Below, one piece after another: positions 7,101 through 14,749 of a DNA stretch of 64,000 bases. A program made the translations under genes and the position numbers. Within the stretch, counting starts at the first letter, position 1, and every line of letters starts with the position of its first letter. Source of the DNA: an uncultured Coriobacteriaceae bacterium (lineage in GTDB: Bacteria; Actinomycetota; Coriobacteriia; Coriobacteriales; Atopobiaceae); contig CADBYM010000011.1 in assembly GCA_902798915.1 (NCBI GenBank), positions 1-64,000 of the forward strand, read 5' to 3'. Under the pieces are notes generated by a model that saw nothing but the letters and a program-made list of their open reading frames with translations, searched no databases and was not told the origin of the DNA.

Positions 7101-8483
7101 CATGGTGAGGCCGTTCACGCCGATGTCGTTGAACGCCGTAAAGAAGTAGCCGTCGTCAGAATCATTGTTGTTGGCCGTGAAGGTCACGGCGGCAATCGGG
7201 TCGCCCGTGTGGATGAGCTGGAACGCCTCGCCCGCCGTCATCGTCGTGTTCGCACCGGCGGTGAGATTGACCAGCCAGGAGAATTGCAGACACTGGGCGG
7301 TGTAAGTATCGGACGAACTTGCCGCAATCGTGCTGCCGTCGTCACGATTCTTGCCAGGGATGTCGTTCGTCACCGTGCCGGCCACGGCGATGGCGGGTGC
7401 GCCTTCATCGCCCCAATTGCCAGACTCGGCCATCCAATCAGCATACGCATAACCCTCTGCATCATCATATATAACGTGGTCTCCGCCGTCGCCCGCCAAG
7501 CCACCGCTGCCTCCATTGCCGCCGTATACATAGGCGTAACCGTCGCCCACGGTCAGGCTGCCGCAGATCGCCACCTCGCCGCCGCCGCCGTTGGCGCCGT
7601 TGGCGCCGTTGCCGGGATCCTGCGCCTCATAACCATAGCCGCCGTAGCCGCCGTTGCCGCCCCAGCCGCCGTCGCCGCCGTCGCCGCCCCAGCAGTGCAG
7701 GATGCCGCTGTTGACGAGGACGCTGCCCTCGACGCCCGCCGCGCCTTTGCCGCCGGCCCCGCCGTCGCTGCCGTCGTCGCCGTCATAGCCATCCTCGCCC
7801 CAGCCGCCGTCGCCGCCCCTGCCGCCGTGGATCTCCACCTCGGCGCCGTTGACGACCAGCGTGCCATTTGCGCCCATCACGGCGGCGTGGGGGGCGTTGG
7901 TGCCGGGCACGCCATAACCGTCGCCCTCTTCGCCCCCTGCGCCGTTCACGACCAGCTTGCCGCCGCCCTCGACGGTCAGGGTATAGCTGTCAAGGTGAAT
8001 GCCGCCGTTGATGGTGAGCGTCACGCCTTCGCTGATGGTCAGCGTCATGTTGCTGTTGACGGCAAGGCCGTTAATCGTTTGAGTAGCGGAAATCGTTTGA
8101 TCCGAGACCCATGTTGTGGACGGAACAAACGGGCCACTCATCTCACTCATCTTCGGCGCTTCCGTGACGGTCTCCCCTTCGGATTCCTCCTCCAGGACTT
8201 CCTCTGTCACCGACTGCCCCTCGGTGGGCTCCTCAGGCTCCTCCGTGACGGGTTCCTCCGCCGGAGCGGCCTTCTCAGGCTCCTCCGTGACGGGTTCCTC
8301 CGCCGGAGCGGCCTCCTCCGGCTCCTGAATTTCCGCTTCTTCCGTCTGCTGGACGCTCTCCACGTCCGGGGTGTCCTCCGGCTCGATCTCTGCGGCCCAG
8401 CCGGTGGCGCTGAGCATACCCAGCGTCATGGAAAGGGTCAACAGCAGAGCGATGAGCCGTTGTCCGGTGTTGGTTCGTTTCAT
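4197..8483 (-). CDS. large secreted ChW-repeat, Ig-like-repeat surface protein (chimeric)
   Basis: 1428 residues from ATG 8483, chosen because AAAGGAGGT precedes it and a signal peptide (Lys-Arg start, hydrophobic core ALLLTLSMTLGML, AAE cut site) follows. Order: acidic repeats of EEPVTEEPE (~residues 40-110), a glycine-rich collagen-like stretch (~215-310), Firmicute-style repeats with SGTP, three ~66-residue repeats containing GWTWADSTQSVGNV, two MBG-like repeats with TYDGKSH, two repeats with YTGKAIKP, and three C-terminal ChW repeats with GW and RLEAIQ motifs (~1265-1420). ChW repeats are known from clostridial surface proteins; attachment or glycan binding is inferred. There is no LPXTG or TM anchor. 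DNA upstream of ~5640 (coding N-terminal two thirds) is visibly less GC-rich than the C-terminal part, so the gene looks like a fusion of two sources. Confidence 0.85.
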   Translation of the reverse strand: MKRTNTGQRLIALLLTLSMTLGMLSATGWAAEIEPEDTPDVESVQQTEEAEIQEPEEAAPAEEPVTEEPEKAAPAEEPVTEEPEEPTEGQSVTEEVLEEESEGETVTEAPKMSEMSGPFVPSTTWVSDQTISATQTINGLAVNSNMTLTISEGVTLTINGGIHLDSYTLTVEGGGKLVVNGAGGEEGDGYGVPGTNAPHAAVMGANGTLVVNGAEVEIHGGRGGDGGWGEDGYDGDDGSDGGAGGKGAAGVEGSVLVNSGILHCWGGDGGDGGWGGNGGYGGYGYEAQDPGNGANGANGGGGEVAICGSLTVGDGYAYVYGGNGGSGGLAGDGGDHVIYDDAEGYAYADWMAESGNWGDEGAPAIAVAGTVTNDIPGKNRDDGSTIAASSSDTYTAQCLQFSWLVNLTAGANTTMTAGEAFQLIHTGDPIAAVTFTANNNDSDDGYFFTAFNDIGVNGLTMSRVDEATVTISGTPTDDVTYTARAATHKRTVTLTGGDNAVVTPEGKTTQRGLTGAMETVTYTANSGYYFAPFNNKTSNGVTATRTNETTVTVSGTPNNDASIAIPNAELISVSAVTLNPSEAQTIDIDGVVAFTASIQPDGVLDKMVKWSVDGTNADAVTLYTDADCTAGNEVTLDTATETLTVYAKGIAAGSATVTVTSNADANKSASCDVTVNKANPTAPTGLTATYGQKLSDVALPTGWTWADSMQSVGNVGSNTFKADFAGNDNYNSASNVDVSVTVSAADPTTPTGLTATYGQTLADVTLPTGWTWADSTQSVGNVVDPAATFKANFAGNDNYKAASNVDVTVTVGKADPTAPTGLTATYGQTLANVTLPDGWTWADSTQSVGNVVDPAATFKANFAGDDNHNAASDVDVTVTVGKANAVAATVTANSRTYDGTEKPLVTVTGEATGGEMQYALGTATEATQPYTTSIPTGTKAGTYHVWYRVRGDANHGDLAAKSVKTTVAPREAKLSWKGTSFTYDGKSHAPTATVSNLAAGDKCSVTVAGAAKAAGSHTATATKLGNANYKLPAKATQAFAIAQREAKLAWKNTSFTYDGKSHVPTAAVGNLAAGDKCSVTVTGAAKAAGSHTATATKLSNANYKLPAKATQAFTIAKATPAKVKLTSIAEVAAKTYTGKAIKPTPAVKAGKATLKAGTDYTLSYKANVNAGTATVTAKGKGGYTGSVSTTFQISPAEITSIAEVAAQGYTGKAIKPKPAVKAGKRALEAGTDFSYSYKNNVKAGTATVTAKGKGNYAGTVKTTFKVVAPSCSDRAHVQGTGWQAWAKGGSAVIGTSGKGLRLEAIQLKLGKSFPVAGGIEYRAHVQTYGWEKAWAKDGATCGTTGQSRRLEAIQVRLTGQMAKKYDVYYRVHAQTYGWMAWAKNGAKAGTEGQAKRGEAVQIVLLPKGAKAPGTTYEGVKQQYAKAFV
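5830..6446 (-). repeat. three tandem ~200-bp repeats inside the adhesin gene
   Basis: Each unit encodes GLTATYGQ, then L-P-(T/D)-GWTWADS, QSVGNV and an AGNDN-type ending in VDVTVTV. Units two and three are nearly identical at the DNA level, which makes copy-number change by slippage or recombination likely. Confidence 0.85.
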
Positions 8484-8664
8484 GGTTGATCTACCTCCTT
8501 TGATTTTGCGCCGCACAGAGCAGCGTGGTTTATGGTTTGAACGCAAAAACCGCCGAGGCTGGCAAAGGGTGCAATACCCCGTCAAATCCGACGGTTATCC
8601 ATCACGAATGCTGTATGCAGTTTCAAGCGCCCCGCAAGACGCAAAAAGGGCGCAGTTAGCCCAT

Positions 8665-8694
8665 GCTCTGCTCTGCTCTGCTCTGCTCTGCTCT
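8665..8694. repeat. pentanucleotide repeat, six GCTCT units
   Basis: Six uninterrupted copies of GCTCT, about 180 bp upstream of the adhesin start at 8483 and just downstream of the truncated reading frame at 8739-8885. The five-base unit does not fit a codon frame, the hallmark of slippage-prone repeats, although six copies is short. Confidence 0.9.
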
Positions 8695-8738
8695 AAGGAG
8701 CGTCGTTCTATTCCGCATGGCTGTCGAGCTCCTTTCCG

Positions 8739-8885
8739 TCAAAAATCAAGCTCCACGAGCACAACGTCTTCTTCCAGGGCGGCCGCCAACGCGCTCGTCG
8801 GGCACAGCCCCACCGTCATCGTGAGCGACAGCACCATTGCAAGCGCAGTGCTCAGAAGGCTTCCTGTCTTCGTCTTTGTTCTCAT
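8739..8885 (-). pseudogene. severed signal peptide of a lost surface protein
   Basis: A 48-residue frame from ATG 8885, preceded by AAGGAG, encodes MRTKTKTGSLLSTALAMV, a hydrophobic core and an Ala-x-Ala-type site (TSALAAALEE), then stops after VLVELDF. This is a complete Sec signal peptide with almost no mature protein, what remains when the body of a secreted protein gene is replaced. The next gene in the same direction is the chimeric adhesin with its own Firmicute-like signal peptide. Bases 8886-9155 upstream hold no gene I can support. Confidence 0.7.
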
Positions 8886-9155
8886 AGGCCTCTCCTTGCC
8901 TCACTTCCGTGCTCTTCGAGACCTCAAGCCACATACAAAAGAAGTGACCGCTTGGCCCCCGGGGGCGCCATGCCCCATGGTCCGAACGGTCACCCGTCGT
9001 CAAGGTGGTATTTGGTTCCGGCACGGAAGGGATGACAGCCTACGCCGTGACGTGAGCATGGGCGCAACGCTCATGTGTGCCAAGCCCCTTCCGGAAGATG
9101 TTCTTGTGCTGTGGATTCCAATTCATTTATATCACTTTCGCGCACCTCGCACCGC

Positions 9156-9186
9156 CGGGACGCCGCTCCCGGGGAGCGGCGTCCCG
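9156..9186 (-). terminator. 15-bp hairpin after the GH31 gene
   Basis: Arms 9156-9170 and 9172-9186, the same sequence as the hairpin at 4163-4193. A second small palindrome (GATCGG ... GGGGGTGCCCCC ... CCGATC, 9188-9215) overlaps the stop codon. Confidence 0.75.
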
Positions 9187-9213
9187 CGATCGGTCGGGGG
9201 TGCCCCCTTCCGA

Positions 9214-11220
9214 TCACATGCGCTCGTAGACGGGGATGGCGTCGAGCGGCGCGGCGGCCACGAACTCGGCCGGGCCCTCCGTCACCGAGCCGTCGCGCAG
9301 GTCGCGCCACGTGCCGGCGGGCAGGTACACCGTCCGCTCGCGCGCGCCCAGCTCGAGCACCGGCGCCACCAGGTAGCGCGGCCCAAACATGAACTCGTCG
9401 TAGGTCTCCCACGCACGGTCGTCACCCGCGAACTCGTAGAAGAGCGCCCGCAGCAGCGGGCTGCCGTCCGCGCTCGCCTGCTCGTAGAGCGAGGCGATGT
9501 AGGGCCGCAGCTCCTCGCGCAGCGAGAGGTACGCACGCATGATGCGCTCCGCCTCCTCGCCGTACTGCCAGAGCTCGGTGGGCTGACCAGTGAAGAGGTA
9601 GCCACCGCCGAACTCGCGGTCGTCGAGCGGCGGGATGTCGAACGGCCCACGGTTTCCGTGAAGGCGCAGCACCGAGGTGAAGGTGCCGAATTGGAACCAA
9701 CGGATGAGAAGCTCGACGAAGTCCGGGTCGTGCCAGTCGTCGGCCATGAAGCCACCCACGTCGGTGCACCACCACGGGATGCCCGCGAGCCCCATGTTGA
9801 TGCCGCACTGCAGCTGGTCGCGCAAGGCCTCGAAGGTGCCGGGAACGTCGCCCGACCACACCACGTTACCGAAGCGCTGACTGCCCGCCCATGCGCTGCG
9901 CAACAGGTTAACGGGCTTCTCCCACCCCTCGGCGACCTGCGCGTCATACACCACGCGGCTGTACCACTGCGGGTAGATGTTCGAACACGCAAGCGCGGGC
10001 CCCTGCCAGTACCGGTAGTTGTCGAAGTCGTACATGGCGAAGTCCGGCTCGGCGTTGTCGAGCCAGAACATGTCGATGCCGAAGTCCGCGTAGTTCGCGC
10101 GCAGGATGTCCCACAGATACGCCCGCGCCTCGGGGTTGGTGCAGTCAATCTCCAGGCAGTCGCCCTGATAGTCGTAGGTCTGCATCGCCCCGCGCTCCGT
10201 CTGGATGAGGAGCCCGCGCTCAAACATCTCCTTGAAGTGCGTGCTCTTCTTGTCCACGCTCGGCCACACGGAGGCGCACACCTTCACGCCCATCTGGTGT
10301 AACTCGTCGCACATGGCCTTGGGGTCGGGCCAATACGTGCGGTCGAAGCACCAGTCGCCCTGGCGCGGCCAGTGGAAGAAGTCGATGACGATGACGTCGA
10401 TGGGCACGTTGCGGCGCCGGCACTCGCGCGCGACGGCGAGCACCTCCTCCTGCGTGCGGTAGCGAAGCTTGCACTGCCACAGGCCGATGCGGTCGGTCGG
10501 GAAGGCCGGCGCGCGGCCGGTGACGGCGGTGTAGGTGCGCAGGAGGTCACGCGGCTCGTCTCCCACGCACACCCAGTAGTCCAGCCCCTTGGCGCACTCG
10601 GCGATCCACTCCGTGAGGTTCTCGCCGAAGGTCACGCGGCCGACGGCGGGGTTGTTCCACAGGAAGCCGTAGCCCAGGCTCGAGACGCAGAACGGCACGC
10701 TCACCTGCGAGTTTCTCTGCTCGAGGTCGAGGATGCAGCCCTTGAGGTTGGTCTGGGGCTGCTGGTACTGCCCCATGCCAAAGAGCTTCTCGCCGTCGTT
10801 GGCTTCGAAGCGCTGGACGATGCGCCAGTCGCCACCGACATGCGCCTTGTACGTGCGACCCTCCATCCTCATGCAGTGGCTCTCGCGACTGATGGTGCCG
10901 TCGTAGCTGCGGAAGTGCTCGCGCAGGATCAGCTTCCCATCGCGGAAGAACGAGAGCACGCCGCTGACGTTGACCTCGCACGCGACGCGTCCGTTGGTGA
11001 TGCGCCACGCCGTGTGGTCCTCGCCCACGCAGGGGGCCTCGACCTGCTCGACGCTCGCCTCGGTGACGTCCGGGCTCAGGGCGAGCGCCCAATTCTCGTC
11101 GCTGAACTGCGCGTATCGGGTCGTCCGCACGCGCAGGGCGTCGGCACCCCATGCCTCGATGCGCAGCGTCTCTCCGTTGCGACGCCCCACAAACAGGCCG
11201 TCGGTCCTCTCAATAATCAT
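9214..11220 (-). CDS. glycoside hydrolase family 31 alpha-glycosidase
   Basis: 668 residues with GH31 organisation: N-terminal beta-sandwich (1-240), a barrel containing IDVIVIDFFHWP (274-285), the nucleophile motif FWLDNAEPD with Asp388, the acid/base region VVWSGDVP with Asp458, and a C-terminal beta domain (FGPRYLVAPVLELGARE). No signal peptide, so it probably acts in the cytoplasm on imported alpha-linked oligosaccharides. Motifs do not settle between alpha-glucosidase, alpha-xylosidase and sulfoquinovosidase-type specificities. ATG 11220 is chosen over an upstream in-frame codon because GGAGGAGAG lies just before it. The last 57 codons are duplicated at 3438-3611. No transporter is adjacent. 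Confidence 0.9.
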   Translation of the reverse strand: MIIERTDGLFVGRRNGETLRIEAWGADALRVRTTRYAQFSDENWALALSPDVTEASVEQVEAPCVGEDHTAWRITNGRVACEVNVSGVLSFFRDGKLILREHFRSYDGTISRESHCMRMEGRTYKAHVGGDWRIVQRFEANDGEKLFGMGQYQQPQTNLKGCILDLEQRNSQVSVPFCVSSLGYGFLWNNPAVGRVTFGENLTEWIAECAKGLDYWVCVGDEPRDLLRTYTAVTGRAPAFPTDRIGLWQCKLRYRTQEEVLAVARECRRRNVPIDVIVIDFFHWPRQGDWCFDRTYWPDPKAMCDELHQMGVKVCASVWPSVDKKSTHFKEMFERGLLIQTERGAMQTYDYQGDCLEIDCTNPEARAYLWDILRANYADFGIDMFWLDNAEPDFAMYDFDNYRYWQGPALACSNIYPQWYSRVVYDAQVAEGWEKPVNLLRSAWAGSQRFGNVVWSGDVPGTFEALRDQLQCGINMGLAGIPWWCTDVGGFMADDWHDPDFVELLIRWFQFGTFTSVLRLHGNRGPFDIPPLDDREFGGGYLFTGQPTELWQYGEEAERIMRAYLSLREELRPYIASLYEQASADGSPLLRALFYEFAGDDRAWETYDEFMFGPRYLVAPVLELGARERTVYLPAGTWRDLRDGSVTEGPAEFVAAAPLDAIPVYERM

Positions 11221-11330
11221 GGTCTCTCCTCCCCTTTGTGGCCGCACTCGGGAACGGCGCAATGCCAGCCTCAGCACCTCTCAGCTTAGCATCTTGGAGG
11301 TCCGCTCGGGGGTAGCCCCCCCGGCAGGCG

Positions 11331-12578
11331 CTACAGGTGGATGGCGACGCACATCATGTCGTCGGCGACCTGCGCGTCGATGCGCCAACCGTGGAGCTCT
11401 ACGATCTCGCGCGCGAGGGCGAGGCCGATGCCGGTTCCAGCGGTCGAGGTCGTGAAGAAGCGATCGAAGAGGTGCTCGACGTCTTGCGGCGCGGGCAGGT
11501 CCCCGTCGTTCTTCACCACAATCGAGCGACCGTCATAGTCCACGGCCACCACGGATGCGGCATGGCGGAAGGCGTTGGAGAGAACGTTCTCGAGCGCATG
11601 ACCAAGCAGGTCGGGATCGGCGCTCACCGTACCGGTTTCCAAGCAGAGCCTCACGTCGAGCCCGCGCTTACGCACCAGTCCCTCAAACGGCATGAGACAG
11701 TCCTGCACGAGGTCGCCAACCTCTACGGGCACGCGCTCGATGCTCACGGCACCCGCCTCGATGCGCGAGAGGTCCAGCAGCTCGCCCACCATGTCGCTCA
11801 TGCGGCGCGTCTCTCTCATGATGGCTGGGGCCGCGTGTTCTGGCTCCACAACGCCCTCGACCATGCCTTCCGCATATCCGCCAATCGCCGCCAAGGGCGT
11901 CTTGAGCTCGTGCGACACGTTCTGATAGAAGCGCGTACGAGCCGCCTCCACGCCCTCGATGCGCAGGCCGACACGCCGTCCGGCAAAGCCTGCTGCCGTC
12001 GAACCGAGAAGCGCGATGCCCACGAAGACCGCGTTTACCAGCCACACCAATCCCTGTTGTGCCGTCACATCCACATAGGCGACGATCAACCCCCCGCGAC
12101 GTCCCGCATGTGCGACGCTCTCCGAGTGCGTGCCATCTTCCAAGTGTCCGTTGCTCTCCGGCCGTCCGCCTTCCGAGCGTCCGCCACTCTCCGAGCGCGC
12201 ACCCCCAGCTTTGCGCGCGTCAACGGCCGACCGCACATAACAAATCGCATCAGGGAGCGCCGCCCGCTGCGTTTCGCCCAGCACGAGGTTGTCCTTGCAC
12301 CAGTTCGCCAGCTCGTAATCCATCGAGAAGGACCACGGCCGGTCCCCACGGACGATCTGGTAGTCCTCGTCAAGCGTCAGGTACTCGACCGCACGCGAAG
12401 CCAGAGGGCTGTCCCCCTCCTTCCAGCCAAGCGCGGCCTCCAATGACGCCTCGGCCTCCCTGCGGACCTGCCACGCCTCGAACGCGTTGAACGCGAGGAG
12501 CGCCGCAGTCATGGAGAACGCGACGGCGACGGCACCGAGCAGGGCAAGTCTGCGATGAGCCGGCATCTCCGCGCGCAT
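11331..12578 (-). CDS. membrane sensor histidine kinase
   Basis: 415 residues. Two transmembrane segments (about residues 10-32 and 175-200) flank an extracytoplasmic loop containing a Ser/Gly/Glu-rich low-complexity insert (ARSESGGRSEGGRPESNG). The H-box QNVSHELKTPLAAIGGY, N-box NVLSNAFRHA and G-boxes (FDRFFTTSTAGTGIGLALA) are intact, so it should autophosphorylate. The start ATG 12578 overlaps the stop of the response regulator (TGATG), indicating translational coupling; Met5 is an alternative. It forms a two-component pair with 12578-13288, and the exported protein at 13387-14139 lies immediately upstream. A small GC hairpin (CGGGGGTAGCCCCC at ~11307-11320) follows the stop. Confidence 0.92.
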   Translation of the reverse strand: MRAEMPAHRRLALLGAVAVAFSMTAALLAFNAFEAWQVRREAEASLEAALGWKEGDSPLASRAVEYLTLDEDYQIVRGDRPWSFSMDYELANWCKDNLVLGETQRAALPDAICYVRSAVDARKAGGARSESGGRSEGGRPESNGHLEDGTHSESVAHAGRRGGLIVAYVDVTAQQGLVWLVNAVFVGIALLGSTAAGFAGRRVGLRIEGVEAARTRFYQNVSHELKTPLAAIGGYAEGMVEGVVEPEHAAPAIMRETRRMSDMVGELLDLSRIEAGAVSIERVPVEVGDLVQDCLMPFEGLVRKRGLDVRLCLETGTVSADPDLLGHALENVLSNAFRHAASVVAVDYDGRSIVVKNDGDLPAPQDVEHLFDRFFTTSTAGTGIGLALAREIVELHGWRIDAQVADDMMCVAIHL

Positions 12579-13288
12579 CAGGCTGTCCCCGCATCCTCGG
12601 GCTCGCCACCCACCAAGCGATACCCGTACCCCCACACGGCCTTGATGCCCACGCCGCTCGCCATGCCGCGCAGCTTTGCGCGCACGCGCCGGACGCACTC
12701 GTCCACCACGCGCGTCTCGACCTCAACCGTGATGCCCCACACGTCAGAGAGGAGCACATCACGCGAGACGGGCTGCCCGCCCGCGGCAAGCAGGCACCGC
12801 AGCAGCGCGAACTCGTTCATCGTTAACTCGAGCAGGCGCTTGCCCACGCGCACTTCGTGTGCCTCTTCGCTCAACGTGACGTCACCGTATGCAAGCACCT
12901 CGCTCTGGCTGCGCGCCTTGCCCATGCCCACGCGCCTGAGCAGCGCCTTCACCCGCATCACCAGCATGGCGGGCGAGAACGGCTTCGCGATGTAGTCGTC
13001 GCCACCGATGGCCAGCCCTTGCAGGTAGTCCATCTCGGAATCACGGGCGGTGAGAATGACGATGGGGACGTCGGAAATGGCGCGCAGGTTGCGACAGACC
13101 GTCAGACCGTCTGTTCCGGGCATCATAACGTCAAGTACCACAAGGTCAGCTTCGCGCTGGGCGAATGCTTCCATGAGTTCGTCTCCCGTGGGGAAGAGGC
13201 CCACCTCATAGCCGGCCGACTCCAAGAACGCGCCGAACACGTCGAGCAGCGACGGGTCGTCGTCCGCAAGATAGATGAGTTGGGCCAT
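12578..13288 (-). CDS. OmpR/PhoB-family response regulator
   Basis: 236 residues. The receiver domain has the acidic pair (ADDD), the phospho-acceptor Asp in LVVLDVMMPGTDG, Thr in VILTARD and Lys in YIAKPFS. The winged-helix domain ends with the canonical AVWGYGYRL. ATG 13288 is preferred: GAGGAG lies 6-7 nt upstream, whereas the GTG at 13294 would be too close to it. It is co-transcribed with its partner kinase by overlap of 1 nt. Targets are unknown; the neighbouring exported protein is a candidate. Confidence 0.93.
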   Translation of the reverse strand: MAQLIYLADDDPSLLDVFGAFLESAGYEVGLFPTGDELMEAFAQREADLVVLDVMMPGTDGLTVCRNLRAISDVPIVILTARDSEMDYLQGLAIGGDDYIAKPFSPAMLVMRVKALLRRVGMGKARSQSEVLAYGDVTLSEEAHEVRVGKRLLELTMNEFALLRCLLAAGGQPVSRDVLLSDVWGITVEVETRVVDECVRRVRAKLRGMASGVGIKAVWGYGYRLVGGEPEDAGTA

Positions 13289-13316
13289 TGTCACTCCTCG
13301 ACGTCGAGACTAAGGG

Positions 13317-13347
13317 GGGCGGAAGCACGCTCTCCGCGCTTCCGCCC
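13317..13347 (-). terminator. hairpin between exported protein and response regulator
   Basis: Stem 13317-13326 / 13338-13347 with an 11-nt loop, followed by two tandem GCGTGTTGCGCC units up to ~13372. There is no long T-run, so it may attenuate rather than stop transcription between the two genes. Confidence 0.55.
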
Positions 13348-13386
13348 GCGTGTTGCGCCCGCGTGTTGCGCCATGCGTCGTCTAGT

Positions 13387-14139
13387 CTACGCCTTTGCCT
13401 GCGAATCAGACGTGTCGTCCTTGGAAGACGAATCTGTCGAAGAGCCTTGTGAGCTGCTCGAGGCGTCGCCCTTCGACGGCTTGCCCGATCCGCCACGACC
13501 GCCGTGACCACCGCGCTCGCCATGACGACCATGCCTGTCACCATAGACCTTCGACTCGAGCTCGTCGTAGCGCGTCTGCTCCTCGTCCGTCAGGCCTTCG
13601 CTCTCGAGAATCTCGTCGACCTTGTCCTGCGCGGCAGCGTCCTTGTCGTAGAGCTTCTTGAACTCTGTGTACTCGTCCGCCGAGAGGGTCGCTTCCATCT
13701 TTGCCAAGAAGGCCTTCTCTTTGAGCTCCTTCAGGCGGTTCTTGTCTGCGTCGGAGAGGTGTTCGCCCTCGCCAAGCTGTCTGCGCTTCTCGCGCAGGGC
13801 GTTGTATTCTTCGCGCTCGGCGTCAGTGAGTCCCTCGAGATCCTCGTCCTGACGCTTGTTGCCCTTCGACGTCGCGTCGTCGGACTTGGTTGCGGTGTCG
13901 TCGGACTTCGTGGTGTCGTCGCTCTTGGTCGCGGCGTCGTCGGTCTTTGCGGCGGCGTCGGTCTTGGTCGCGGCGTCATCGGTCTTCTGCTCGACCACCG
14001 CCGCCTCCGTTTGCGACTGCTCGACGGCGAGGGCGGGCGTCGCAATCATGATCGCCCCCAATGCAAGGCCCAAGGTGATGCCCACAATCCTCTCTGCGAT
14101 GGTAAAAAGCTTGTTGGTCTTCTCGTTCGTGTATCTCAT
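13387..14139 (-). CDS. exported four-helix-repeat protein, LTxxQ/Spy-like, His/Gly-rich tail
   Basis: 250 residues with a signal peptide or N-terminal membrane anchor ending TPALA. The mature part begins with about seven short repeats of the type TKSDDTATKSDD, continues with four helical repeats opened by LTDAEREEY, LSDADKNRL, LSADEYTEF and LTDEEQTRY, and ends with a HGRHGERGGHGG stretch and a Ser/Asp-rich tail. The L(T/S)-D/E helical repeats recall LTxxQ (Spy/CpxP) and DUF2680-type extracytoplasmic proteins, which often accompany two-component systems; the His-rich stretch could bind metal. ATG 14139 follows AAAGGAGG at 5 nt. A role as signal or chaperone partner of the kinase at 11331-12578 is inference from position. 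Confidence 0.75.
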   Translation of the reverse strand: MRYTNEKTNKLFTIAERIVGITLGLALGAIMIATPALAVEQSQTEAAVVEQKTDDAATKTDAAAKTDDAATKSDDTTKSDDTATKSDDATSKGNKRQDEDLEGLTDAEREEYNALREKRRQLGEGEHLSDADKNRLKELKEKAFLAKMEATLSADEYTEFKKLYDKDAAAQDKVDEILESEGLTDEEQTRYDELESKVYGDRHGRHGERGGHGGRGGSGKPSKGDASSSSQGSSTDSSSKDDTSDSQAKA

Positions 14140-14294
14140 GTAATCCTCCTTTGCTCTGCCTCTGCGTCTTGGGGTTCGCGCCCCGACGAATACCAGCTTA
14201 CGGGCAGACCGCGGAGAATTCCTCCGTGCAACTGCGAGAAGAGTGTCACAAAAGTGTCAAACCGCAGGGGAAAACAGAGGCGCAATCGGCCGAC

Positions 14295-14340
14295 CAAGTC
14301 ACCCAGCAAGTCACCCAGCAAGTCACCGACCAAGTTAGGA
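14295..14340. repeat. 12-bp tandem repeats upstream of a small gene
   Basis: CAAGTCACCCAG twice, then CAAGTCACCGAC and a partial CAAGTTAGGA. They overlap the expected -35 region of the promoter at 14356-14361. Read in frame they also spell DQVTQQVTQQVTDQV before a TAA at 14358, a coil seen near the C-terminus of some AlbA/Fic-type proteins, so they may be a relic of such a gene rather than binding sites. Confidence 0.7.
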
Positions 14341-14355
14341 GTCGTCTCATTTGCG

Positions 14356-14361
14356 TATAAT
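14356..14361 (+). promoter_or_regulatory. consensus -10 element for the small zinc-ribbon gene
   Basis: A perfect TATAAT 27 nt upstream of the ribosome site. No good -35 is present at 17-18 nt, which together with the 12-bp repeats there suggests an activated promoter. Confidence 0.55.
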
Positions 14362-14403
14362 GCACGTAGCGTATTGACAGCCGAATAAGGAGGGGTAGCT
14401 ACG

Positions 14404-14697
14404 ATAAATCGTCGTAACGTAAAAGGTCAAAGATCCAAACGCAACTGCAACTGGTGGCCCACAGGTAGGGGAAAAGGCTACAAGGACAAATTCGTCGCCG
14501 CGGTACTCGTCCGCGACAAGTTCCAGATCAGCATGTGCCTTACCAAGGACCGTTATGCCAGCCAAGAGTCAGCACAGATCACGATTCAAAGACGCGAGAC
14601 GAAGTCAGGAAAGCTACTGAGATCCTACTCCTGCCCATATTGTGGCGGGTATCATCTCACCAAGCGGCCGAAAGCCATGTTGCTGCCGGCGGTGTAA
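14404..14697 (+). CDS. small zinc-ribbon-like protein with apparent AUA start codon
   Basis: 97 residues reading NRRNVKGQRSKRNC early, RYASQESAQ in the middle and a terminal SYSCPYCGGYHLTKRP. The CxxCGGxH ending, preceded by a basic helix, is typical of small proteins of actinobacterial phages and plasmids. AAGGAGGGG (14387-14395) lies 8-10 nt before ATA 14404; an in-frame stop is at 14386, and there is no ATG, GTG or TTG until ATG 14533, which lacks a ribosome site and would remove half the protein. Thus either AUA is used or a start mutation has silenced the gene. It has its own -10 and a strong terminator. Function unknown; nucleic acid binding is plausible. Confidence 0.65.
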   Translation: MNRRNVKGQRSKRNCNWWPTGRGKGYKDKFVAAVLVRDKFQISMCLTKDRYASQESAQITIQRRETKSGKLLRSYSCPYCGGYHLTKRPKAMLLPAV

Positions 14698-14718
14698 GCC
14701 CAAGTCAACACGCGAGTG

Positions 14719-14749
14719 CGGGGTGCCCTGGTAAGGCACCCCGTTTTTT
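14719..14749 (+). terminator. strong rho-independent terminator
   Basis: Stem 14719-14727 / 14735-14743 with a 7-nt loop and six T directly after. It ends the small-gene transcript that starts near 14368. Confidence 0.93.

Noticed and set aside
4218-8489. Open frame of over 1400 codons on the plus strand opposite the adhesin
   Set aside because: It mirrors the coding strand of a repetitive GC-rich gene. The predicted chain is Arg/Gly/Val-rich without family motifs, and no ribosome site precedes it, while the minus strand has signal peptide, repeats and ChW motifs.
8371-10302. 643-codon plus-strand frame spanning the adhesin start and GH31 3' end
   Set aside because: It crosses two genes and an intergenic repeat region in antisense, and has no start signals.
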